From positions 124,001 through 188,000 of the forward strand of contig NZ_NOII01000002.1 in assembly GCF_002245695.1 (NCBI RefSeq): a stretch of 64,000 bases of DNA. The letters run 5' to 3'. The translations under genes were made by a program, and so were the position numbers. This document shows, piece by piece, positions 57,445-64,000 of this stretch. How positions within the stretch are numbered: position 1 is the stretch's first letter; every line of letters begins with the position of its first letter. A model generated the notes under the pieces. That model made no database searches and was not told the origin of the DNA. It was given only the letters and a program-made list of their open reading frames with translations. The DNA comes from Fictibacillus aquaticus (lineage in GTDB: Bacteria; Bacillota; Bacilli; Bacillales; Fictibacillaceae).

Positions 57445-58818
57445 CTATACTTCTTGAATATTGTATTTTTTTATTTTTTCGTAGAGCACTGTTTTTCCGA
57501 TTCCTAGCAATGAAGCAGCTTTTTTCTTGTCAAAGCTGCAATCTCTCAATGTATCCCTAAGAACCTTTTCTTCTGTTTCCTGAAGAATTTCCTTTAAGCT
57601 TTTTTCCCCTGATACAGCTGTAACCCTCTCGTGTGAAATACCTGGAACAAAATCAGCCAAAATGATCTCACCAGGAGAAAAATGGGATGCAGCTTCAAGA
57701 ACGTTCTCAAGTTCCCGAATGTTGCCTGGCCATTGATGAGAGAGGAACCAGTTCATTACATCATTTTCTACTCCTATAATCCGCTTGCCAGATCTGCTTG
57801 TAATCTTGTCAAGCAGCTTCGCAACAAGTCCTGGAATGTCTTCCTTCCGATCTCGCAGCGGCGGAACGTTAAGCGGGATTACGTTTATTCGATAATAAAG
57901 ATCTTCTCGAAACTGCCGCTGAACGATCATTTGCTGCAGCGGCCTGTTTGTCGCTGCAATAATCCGCACATCTACTTTTCTTGAAACGGTCGATCCGATC
58001 GTTTCAATTTCTTTTTCCTGCAGTACACGGAGCAGTTTGATCTGCATATGTGAGGGAAGATCGCCAATTTCATCGAGAAAGATTGTCCCTCCGTCAGCCA
58101 GACCGAATTTACCTGCTTTCCCGCCTTTTTTTGCACCGGTAAACGCACCTTCTTCATAGCCAAAAAGCTCCGACTCAAATAGCGTTTCTGGTATTGCGCC
58201 GCAATTTACCTTAATAAAAGGCTTGCCGCTGCGTTCACTCAGCTGGTGAATGCTGTGTGCGATCAGCTCTTTACCTGTCCCGCTTTCACCGCTGATCAGA
58301 ACGGGCAGATCGCTGCTTGCCGCCTTTTTCACTTGTCCTTTTAGATGTACCATTTTTTCAGATCTTCCTTCTAGATCTTGAAGCGAATATTTAGCGCCGT
58401 TTTTTTCATGCCAGTCTTTTTTGTAAAACTCGAGCTCATGAAGAAGACTTTTTATATGACTGTTCATTTTCTTCCATTGTCCTGTATCGCGGAATATCAC
58501 GGTTCCTACCGCCCCGATAACTTCATCGTCAACCTTGACAGGTATCCGGTTGGCGATCATATAGTTTCCCCTTATGTATTGCAGGTCAGCTATTTCCGGC
58601 ACTCCGCTTTCTACCACCTTGTGCATCCGGGTATTTTCAATCACATCGCACACATGTCTGCCTGTAACGCTGTGAATATTTTCTCCTAAGAATTCTGCAT
58701 ACGTTCTGTTCATGTATTGTATTATTCCTTCTTTATCGACAACGACAATCCATTCGTAAGCGCTGTCAATAATCGCTTCGAGTATGGAGTTTTTCACATT
58801 TTCATGTGCCGCAAACAT
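57445..58818 (-). CDS. Sigma-54-dependent PAS-AAA+ activator of the hydroxybutyrate operon
   Basis: 457-residue enhancer-binding protein. An N-terminal PAS domain (residues about 10-115, [29 protein letters not shown]) probably senses a small ligand. The AAA+ domain has Walker A GESGTGKE, the sigma-54 contact loop [11 protein letters not shown], Walker [14 protein letters not shown] and the arginine-finger region [11 protein letters not shown]. The C-terminal Fis-type helix-turn-helix is [21 protein letters not shown]. It lies directly upstream of the sigma-54 promoter it should drive. AAGGAGGTG ribosome binding site. The inducer is inferred from the operon, not seen. Confidence 0.92.
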   Translation of the reverse strand: MFAAHENVKNSILEAIIDSAYEWIVVVDKEGIIQYMNRTYAEFLGENIHSVTGRHVCDVIENTRMHKVVESGVPEIADLQYIRGNYMIANRIPVKVDDEVIGAVGTVIFRDTGQWKKMNSHIKSLLHELEFYKKDWHEKNGAKYSLQDLEGRSEKMVHLKGQVKKAASSDLPVLISGESGTGKELIAHSIHQLSERSGKPFIKVNCGAIPETLFESELFGYEEGAFTGAKKGGKAGKFGLADGGTIFLDEIGDLPSHMQIKLLRVLQEKEIETIGSTVSRKVDVRIIAATNRPLQQMIVQRQFREDLYYRINVIPLNVPPLRDRKEDIPGLVAKLLDKITSRSGKRIIGVENDVMNWFLSHQWPGNIRELENVLEAASHFSPGEIILADFVPGISHERVTAVSGEKSLKEILQETEEKVLRDTLRDCSFDKKKAASLLGIGKTVLYEKIKKYNIQEV

Positions 58819-58882
58819 GTAAGCACCTCCTTGTAATGCTAATTCTATTTTACCTTATCAATCACCTGTACCAAATAAAAAC

Positions 58883-58907
58883 AAAAAACCTCCTATGTTC
58901 AGGAGGT
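58883..58907 (-). terminator. Terminator overlapping the yqeM stop
   Basis: ACCTCCT (58888-58894) and AGGAGGT (58901-58907), then T6 on the minus strand. Confidence 0.75.
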
Positions 58908-59642
58908 CTTGCGTGCGATAAAAAATTGGCGTTCGGATTCTGGCAAAATATCGCCATCGATAAAATCGGCGGTTGTTTCGAGCAGTTGAAAGCCTGCTTT
59001 CTTCAGCAATTCAGCAAATGTATCCGCAGAGAACGTACGCTGTATATGCAGTTCATCGAATCGATCATACATTGTGCCATTGCGAACAAAGAAAGAGAGA
59101 TCATGCTCGACACTGTCCGGCCATTCGCCTTCATAGCACTGCCATATGTAAGATAAGTGCTCCTCGTTGCTTCCAAACGTGTTGCCTAAAAAAATATGCT
59201 GCATTTTATAAATGGTATGAACATCAAAAAAAAGCAGACCGCCAGATTTCAAGTGTGATCGGGCACTATGAAAGGCATCAAGGACGTCTTCTTCCGTTAA
59301 CAGATAGTTAAGTGAATCACAGAAAATAGTAACAGCGTCAAACTCACCCAATCCTTCAAGACTTCTCATATCCTGTTCAAACAGCGAAAGCATAACGTTT
59401 TCTTTTTCTGCTTTCACTTTGGCGATCATGAGCATTTCGCTCGAAAGATCAACACCTGTTACCGCATATCCTTCTTTAGCCAGACGAATACTGAATGACC
59501 CCGTTCCGCAGCCAAGATCCAGCACTCTGTTTCCTTCAAACTCATACTTCAGTGATTTTTTCTTAAAATATTCTACCCAATGGCTATACGGTGCGCTCTC
59601 CATGAGTTCATCGTAATAATACGCAAACTGTTGATAGCTCAT
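58899..59642 (-). CDS. yqeM: Class I SAM-dependent methyltransferase YqeM
   Basis: 247-residue methyltransferase with a Rossmann SAM-binding motif (VLDLGCGTGSFSIRLA near residue 40), VTGVDLSSEML and FDAVTIFCDSLNYL. The N-terminus SYQQFAYYYDELMESAPY is typical of the YqeM group found after rsfS in bacilli. The substrate is unknown. Last gene of the yqeG-yqeM run, 6 bp after rsfS. Confidence 0.9.
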   Translation of the reverse strand: MSYQQFAYYYDELMESAPYSHWVEYFKKKSLKYEFEGNRVLDLGCGTGSFSIRLAKEGYAVTGVDLSSEMLMIAKVKAEKENVMLSLFEQDMRSLEGLGEFDAVTIFCDSLNYLLTEEDVLDAFHSARSHLKSGGLLFFDVHTIYKMQHIFLGNTFGSNEEHLSYIWQCYEGEWPDSVEHDLSFFVRNGTMYDRFDELHIQRTFSADTFAELLKKAGFQLLETTADFIDGDILPESERQFFIARKTS

Positions 59643-59648
59643 GGCTGA

Positions 59649-60011
59649 TTATCCTTGCGTAGGAATAATTGTATCCACGTTAACTGAAGGAGCATCTCCC
59701 CACAGCTTTTCAAGATTATAATACGTGCGTTCCTCTCGATGGAAAACGTGCGCTACTACGTTGCCAAGGTCAAGCAATACCCATCTTGCCTGGTCAAAAC
59801 CTTCCATACGTTTTATGTGAAGTTCGTTTTCAGCAGCAGAGTCCTTGATCTCTTTAGCGATAGCCTGCACCTGCTTCTCAGAATTGCCGTGGCAGATAAC
59901 AAAATAATCGGCTACAAGCGAAATCCCCTTCATATCAAGTACCACGATATCCTCTGCTCTTTTATCATCAGCAGCTTTCACCACTAGTTCCATTAAATTC
60001 TTTTCGTTCAA
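59649..60011 (-). CDS. rsfS: Ribosomal silencing factor RsfS
   Basis: 120-residue protein (DUF143/Iojap family) that binds L14 and blocks subunit joining when nutrients fall. Hallmarks: EDIVVLDMKGISLVADYFVICHGNSEKQVQAIA and WVLLDLGNVVAHVFHREERTYYNLEKLWGD. A TTG start (NEKNLMELV follows) has GGAGG 8 nt upstream. Between yqeK and yqeM as usual. Confidence 0.95.
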   Translation of the reverse strand: MNEKNLMELVVKAADDKRAEDIVVLDMKGISLVADYFVICHGNSEKQVQAIAKEIKDSAAENELHIKRMEGFDQARWVLLDLGNVVAHVFHREERTYYNLEKLWGDAPSVNVDTIIPTQG

Positions 60012-60032
60012 AAAGCATACCTCCTTTATATA

Positions 60033-60602
60033 TTACTTCCCTTTAATCTCTCTCAGCAATCCGTTATAAGCAAGAATAGTGAACGGATAGATCAGCTGAT
60101 TTTGTTTCATTAAAAATAGTATGGTATTCTGCAGTGCTTTTAATGATGCTTTTTCGAGGCTGGTCTCAGCGAGCTCGCGCACCTCATCAACTCCGGGGAA
60201 AATTCGGTTCGGTTCGATGTAGTCCGCGAGAAAAATCACTTTTTCCAGCAGTGTCATGCTGTCCCGTCCAGTTGTATGATAAGAGACAGCTGAAAGAATT
60301 TCTTTGTCTTTGATACCGGCTTCTTTTTCTAACAGCATGGCTCCTACTGGTGCGTGCAGCAATTCAGTACCATAAAGAAGAAGGTCATCCGGCAGGCTCG
60401 ATTGCCTGACGATTGCCTGCATTTCCTCTTTTGGACGAAATTTCGCATAATCGTGAAGGATTGCCGCAATCCTCGCTTTCTCGATATCTGCGCCATACTT
60501 GCCAGCCAACTCAACTGCAGCTTTTTCCACCCCGAGTGTATGGATATACCGATGCTCCGTCAAATGCGGCCTGACTAGTTCAAGAGCTTTGTTTCTGTCC
60601 AT
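60033..60602 (-). CDS. yqeK: HD-domain phosphohydrolase YqeK (symmetrical Ap4A hydrolase)
   Basis: 189-residue HD-superfamily enzyme. Homologues hydrolyse diadenosine tetraphosphate symmetrically to two ADP. Metal ligands: HRYIHTLGVEKAA, AAILHDYAKF, ELLHAPVGAML and FLADYIEPNR. The start at 60602 (MDRNKALELV) has GGAG upstream. It overlaps the nadD end by 23 bp, and the frame stays open upstream within nadD. Confidence 0.93.
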   Translation of the reverse strand: MDRNKALELVRPHLTEHRYIHTLGVEKAAVELAGKYGADIEKARIAAILHDYAKFRPKEEMQAIVRQSSLPDDLLLYGTELLHAPVGAMLLEKEAGIKDKEILSAVSYHTTGRDSMTLLEKVIFLADYIEPNRIFPGVDEVRELAETSLEKASLKALQNTILFLMKQNQLIYPFTILAYNGLLREIKGK

Positions 60603-61170
60603 ATAACCCGTTCTCCTCAATATACTGTAATACTTTTTCCGGAAGATAATAACGGATGTTTCCACCGTTCTGCCTGCGTTCTCTGATAAAAGTAGAGGAG
60701 ATCTCAAGCAGCGGAACATCTATCTTGCTGACTTTGTATTCTTTCCAGCTTTCGTCAACAATGCTGTCTTTCCGCTTAACTCCTGCAAAAGATACGAGTT
60801 CACGGAGCTCTTCGATACCCTTCCAAGTTTCCAATGTATGGACCATGTCGCCGCCCATAATAAACGTAAGCTGCTGATCTGAATCCTGCTGCAATAGCTG
60901 CTTTACCGTATCGATGGTATAAGAAGCGCCCTCCCGTTCATATTCGATGAGCGACATGTGAAAATTCGTGTTATCTTCTATCGCGAGTCTGACCATTTCT
61001 GCACGATCAGCAGCTCCCGCGTTGCCGTCAAGCAGTTTGTGCGGCGGTTTTTTTGCTGGAATCCAAACAATGCGATCCAGGTTCAGCTGCATGATTGCTT
61101 CTTGTGCGATAAGCAGGTGGCCAGTGTGCGGCGGATTGAACGAACCTCCGAAAATACCTGTTTTTTTCAT
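60580..61170 (-). CDS. nadD: Nicotinate-nucleotide adenylyltransferase NadD
   Basis: NAD biosynthesis enzyme, 196 residues, joining NaMN and ATP to deamido-NAD. The nucleotidyltransferase motifs are GIFGGSFNPPHTGHLLIA at the N-terminus and EISSTFIRERRQNG near residue 157. Starts 8 bp after yhbY. Confidence 0.96.
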   Translation of the reverse strand: MKKTGIFGGSFNPPHTGHLLIAQEAIMQLNLDRIVWIPAKKPPHKLLDGNAGAADRAEMVRLAIEDNTNFHMSLIEYEREGASYTIDTVKQLLQQDSDQQLTFIMGGDMVHTLETWKGIEELRELVSFAGVKRKDSIVDESWKEYKVSKIDVPLLEISSTFIRERRQNGGNIRYYLPEKVLQYIEENGLYGQKQSS

Positions 61171-61178
61171 CGGACCTC

Positions 61179-61469
61179 CTATGGAAGACTGATTTTTTTC
61201 TGCTCCACTGATTCTTTGTACAGGACGATCGTGCTCCCGATTAACTGAACAAGCTCAGCCTTTGCTCCTTTTGAAAGCAGCTGAGCGACTTCTTCTTTAT
61301 CCTGTTCGCAGTTTTGCAGGACACTGACTTTGATCAGTTCTCTGACTTCCAGCGCTTCGCCGATCTGTTTGATCAGGTTGTCGTTGACTCCGCCCTTTCC
61401 TACTTGAAAAATCGGCGTTAAATGATGAGCCTCTGAACGTAAAAATCTTTTTTGCTTGCCTGTTAACAT
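61179..61469 (-). CDS. yhbY: Ribosome assembly RNA-binding protein YhbY
   Basis: 96-residue CRS1/YhbY-domain protein. KQKRFLRSEAHHLTPIFQVGKGGVNDNLIKQI with the GKGG loop is the family signature. Associates with pre-50S particles by homology. AAGGAGG ribosome binding site. Overlaps the aroE stop by 7 bp. Confidence 0.95.
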   Translation of the reverse strand: MLTGKQKRFLRSEAHHLTPIFQVGKGGVNDNLIKQIGEALEVRELIKVSVLQNCEQDKEEVAQLLSKGAKAELVQLIGSTIVLYKESVEQKKISLP

Positions 61470-62293
61470 AATTTCCTCCTTAATTTTTCTACTACGGTTT
61501 CTTTCATTAGTTCAACATCCGGGAACAATCCTGTCCATTTCTCAAATGCAAGAGCACCTTGGTAAACGAACATCGAGATGCCGTTGTCGATTATAGCTCC
61601 TCTTTTTTGAGCTTCATTCAGCAACAAGGTTTTAAAAGGGTTGTAGATGATATCTGAAACCATAGTCCCTGCTTTTAATGTACCCAAAGAAATTGGCATT
61701 TTTTCTGTATGAGGATACATGCCTGAACTTGTTGTGTTGATGATGATGCTATACTGGTCCAAATTCTTTTCCGCTTGTTCAATACTGACGGTTTTCACAT
61801 TTTCCCACTCGAGTGCCAGCTCCATTGCCTTCGATTCTGTGCGGTTGCACACAGTCACACACAGAGCCTTTTCGCTGAGCAGGGCGGCGATGATTCCTCT
61901 AGCCGCTCCTCCTGCTCCAACGATCAGGATATGAGATTGATCGATGGGAAACGGGGAAATTTCTTTTAAGCCCCTGACAAAGCCTGTCCCGTCTGTATTA
62001 TATCCGACAAGCTTAGACCCTTCCTTCACAATCGTGTTGACTGCACCAATTTTCTCTGCGCTTTCGTCTACTTTGTCTAAAAGGGGGATGCATGCCGATT
62101 TATACGGAATCGTAACATTGGCACCCTCATACTCACCGTTTCGAAGTTCCATTATTGTTTTTTCCAGCTGATCGGGCTGCACACACCGCTTTTCATATTG
62201 ATACGGAATACCTAATCCAGCAGCTGCAGCATTATGCATCTCTGGGGAGAGAGACTGTTCAACGGGATTGCCGATCAATAAGAGCTTCTTCAT
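61463..62293 (-). CDS. aroE: Shikimate dehydrogenase AroE
   Basis: NADPH-dependent enzyme of aromatic amino acid synthesis, 276 residues. Shikimate-binding GNPVEQSLSPEMHNAA and VTIPYKSACIPLLD with the catalytic Lys are present. The cofactor loop is LIVGAGGAARGIIAAL, with NRTESKA for NADPH preference and a C-terminal DNGISMFVYQGALAFEKWTG. Lies 12 bp after yqeH. Confidence 0.96.
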   Translation of the reverse strand: MKKLLLIGNPVEQSLSPEMHNAAAAGLGIPYQYEKRCVQPDQLEKTIMELRNGEYEGANVTIPYKSACIPLLDKVDESAEKIGAVNTIVKEGSKLVGYNTDGTGFVRGLKEISPFPIDQSHILIVGAGGAARGIIAALLSEKALCVTVCNRTESKAMELALEWENVKTVSIEQAEKNLDQYSIIINTTSSGMYPHTEKMPISLGTLKAGTMVSDIIYNPFKTLLLNEAQKRGAIIDNGISMFVYQGALAFEKWTGLFPDVELMKETVVEKLRRKLC

Positions 62294-62305
62294 ATTATCC
62301 CTCTT

Positions 62306-63403
62306 TTATATGAGTGATTTACGCAGGCTGACTCCTGTTCCTTCGGGAGCATATGCCGCAATTTTAGCACCAGCCTCTGGTACGGTAACCCATCCTAATC
62401 CGGCAAACACAACATCTGTTTTTCCTTCTTTGATCAGAAACTCGTGTTTTACAAGAGGAGGGAAGCCTTCTCTTTCTCCAGGCGGCTGCAGCAGATCGCC
62501 AAGCTGCCTGTCATATAAGTCGTCAGCGTTTTCAAGCTTCGTTCGGTGGATGTTCATTTCATTGGATAGATGGCAGATGAATGAACGCCGCCCGCCTTTT
62601 ATATAATCGAGCCTTGCAAGACCGCCAAAAAAGAGTGTCTGCTCTTCGTTGAGCTGGAACACCATCGGCTTGATCTCTTTTTTCGGTGTGATGATTTTCA
62701 ATTCGCTCTGGCTGACATAGTGAGCCATCTGTTCTGGGTTAATGATTCCCGGTGTATCGAAAAGTGCGCTCCTGTCATCTAAAGGCACCTCAATCATGTC
62801 CAAAGTTGTGCCAGGGAAGTATGACGTTGTGATAAAGTCGCTTCCGCCTTCTCCAAACTCTTTTAAAAGTCGATTGATAAAGGTGGATTTTCCTGTGTTC
62901 GTGCACCCGACAACGTACACATCACGTCCGCCGCGGTGTGTTTCAATCGAATCAGCAAGTTCTGCGATCCCGTGGCCTTTAGCTGCTGAAATAAGGTGAA
63001 CCTTTTCAGGCTTCAAACCCCGCTCTGATGCTTCCTTGTTCATCCAGAGCTCAACTTTCCTTGGATTCACCGATTTTGGCAGAAGGTCCAGTTTGTTGCC
63101 AGCTAGGAGAATCGGGTTGTTCCCTACTAGCTTTTGAATGCCTGGCACCCAGCTCCCGTTAAAATCGAATATGTCGACAATCATAACAACAAGCGCGTTC
63201 TCCTTGCTGATAGAAGATACAATCTTACGGTAATCATCATCTGTCAGCGCCACATCTTGAATTTCATTATAATGCTTTAAACGAAAACAGCGCTGGCATA
63301 TGGCCGTTTCCTTCTCTAAAGCAGAAGGAGGGGCATAACCGAGCGCTTCCTTGTTTTCTGTTTGAATGTGAACGCCGCAGCCTGCACATTTAACGTTTTC
63401 CAA
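62306..63403 (-). CDS. yqeH: Ribosome biogenesis GTPase YqeH
   Basis: Circularly permuted GTPase needed for 30S assembly, 365 residues. An N-terminal zinc finger (CAGCG, CQRC) is followed by G4 GNKLDLLPK, then G1 GCTNTGKST and G3 DTPGI, in the permuted order. The C-terminal domain has FFGGLARLDY. The TTG start at 63403 has GGAGG 7 nt upstream and gives ENVKCAGCGVHIQ, matching homologues. The frame remains open to 63445 inside yqeG. Confidence 0.95.
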   Translation of the reverse strand: MENVKCAGCGVHIQTENKEALGYAPPSALEKETAICQRCFRLKHYNEIQDVALTDDDYRKIVSSISKENALVVMIVDIFDFNGSWVPGIQKLVGNNPILLAGNKLDLLPKSVNPRKVELWMNKEASERGLKPEKVHLISAAKGHGIAELADSIETHRGGRDVYVVGCTNTGKSTFINRLLKEFGEGGSDFITTSYFPGTTLDMIEVPLDDRSALFDTPGIINPEQMAHYVSQSELKIITPKKEIKPMVFQLNEEQTLFFGGLARLDYIKGGRRSFICHLSNEMNIHRTKLENADDLYDRQLGDLLQPPGEREGFPPLVKHEFLIKEGKTDVVFAGLGWVTVPEAGAKIAAYAPEGTGVSLRKSLI

Positions 63404-63405
63404 AA

Positions 63406-63924
63406 CTATTCCTCCCAGTGTATCATGCCGCGTTTTTTCATCCATCCAAGTATCATTCGCTCCATTTTACGATTAACACGAGTCCACAGCCCATCAGTGC
63501 TGGCGACCGGAACGACAAGAATAGTATGAAGACCAAGCCTGTTGCCGCCTAGAACATCAGTAAGCAGCTGGTCTCCGATCACGACAATTTCTTCTCTTTT
63601 TAGTTTCATGTCCTGAATCGCCCGCTTAAAGGCACGGGTCATCGGCTTTCTTGCACTGTAAATAAACGGAATCCCAACCGGGTCAGAAAATGATCTGACA
63701 CGCTGCTGGGTATTGTTAGATACGATTGTAATCAGGATTCCTTTTTCTTTTACTGAAGTGAACCATTCGATAAGCTCTGGTGTCGCATCTGGCCTGTCCC
63801 ACTCTACAAGCGTGTTGTCCAGATCAGTAATGATTCCTTTTACGCCTTTTTGCACGAGCATATCCGGCGAAATATCAAATATGCTTTTAACATGCTGTGC
63901 CGGCAAAAATTGTTTTAACATCAT
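63406..63924 (-). CDS. yqeG: HAD-family phosphatase YqeG (IIIA type)
   Basis: 172-residue HAD-superfamily phosphatase. The nucleophile motif is IITDLDNTLVEWDRP near residue 33, followed by ILITIVSNNTQQRV and EEIVVIGDQLLTDVLGGNRLGL. The YqeG family has phosphatidylglycerophosphatase-like relatives, but the Bacillus substrate is not fixed. Two adjacent ATG codons are present and the second (63921) is better spaced from GAGGTG. First gene of the yqeG-yqeH-aroE-yhbY-nadD-yqeK-rsfS-yqeM operon. Confidence 0.93.
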   Translation of the reverse strand: MMLKQFLPAQHVKSIFDISPDMLVQKGVKGIITDLDNTLVEWDRPDATPELIEWFTSVKEKGILITIVSNNTQQRVRSFSDPVGIPFIYSARKPMTRAFKRAIQDMKLKREEIVVIGDQLLTDVLGGNRLGLHTILVVPVASTDGLWTRVNRKMERMILGWMKKRGMIHWEE

Positions 63925-63957
63925 AGCACCTCTTCACCTACTAATTCCACTCTTACT

Positions 63958-63985
63958 ATAATACCAATAAAATGAGAGTTCACAA
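63958..63985 (-). promoter_or_regulatory. Sigma-A promoter of the yqeG operon
   Basis: Minus strand TTGTGA (63980-63985), 16-bp spacer, TATTAT (63958-63963), about 30 bp before yqeG. Confidence 0.6.
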
Positions 63986-64000
63986 TCTCTTTTAAATGAA

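Overview
The window reads as core chromosome of an endospore-forming Bacillaceae bacterium, of the Bacillus/Fictibacillus type. The evidence is gene content and order: sigA-dnaG, the hrcA-grpE-dnaK-dnaJ heat-shock operon with a perfect CIRCE operator, the comE competence locus, the spore protease gpr and the sporulation genes yqfC-yqfD. The neighbourhood corresponds to the yqe/yqf segment of the Bacillus subtilis chromosome. The genus cannot be fixed from this window alone. Nearly all genes lie on the minus strand and TTG or GTG starts are common.

Layout, left to right. Positions 1-2620 hold a manganese-type ABC importer (ATPase, permease and lipoprotein, the last cut by the window edge) with a candidate MntR operator. 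Positions 2720-9760 hold a purine permease, yqfT, an AIM24-family protein, nfo, cshB, yqfQ and ispH. Positions 9822-21835 hold yqfO, trmK, cccA, an acyl-CoA ligase/dehydrogenase pair with a perfect cre site, sigA, dnaG, yqxD, a 128-bp repeat element, yqfL, ccpN and recO. Positions 21872-33073 hold yqzL, era, cdd, dgkA, ybeY, yqfF, phoH, yqfD, yqfC, yqeY, rpsU, deoC, mtaB and rsmE. Positions 33090-43634 hold prmA and the heat-shock operon, then hemW, lepA, yqxA and gpr. Positions 43782-46783 hold rpsT, a twice-frameshifted NERD-domain gene, a 21-bp tandem repeat, holA, a candidate structured RNA and yqzM. Positions 46809-51218 hold comEC, comEB, comEA and comER.

Positions 51273-58818 are the most accessory part. 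They hold a class I ribonucleotide reductase (nrdA-nrdB) behind a cobalamin riboswitch and a NrdR box, then a 3-hydroxybutyrate module (bdhA plus a GntP-family permease) with a textbook sigma-54 promoter, palindromic enhancer sites and its own PAS-AAA+ activator. The window closes with the conserved run yqeM, rsfS, yqeK, nadD, yhbY, aroE, yqeH and yqeG.

Compared with B. subtilis from memory, glyQS (between recO and ccpN), yqeZ-floA-yqfB (between yqeY and yqfC) and spoIIP (between gpr and yqxA) are missing from their usual slots. I saw no tRNA, rRNA, prophage, IS transposase or CRISPR array. The points most worth following are the B12/NrdR-controlled reductase, the structured RNA upstream of holA, the sigma-54 hydroxybutyrate module, and the terminator-like hairpin that buries the yqfC ribosome binding site.
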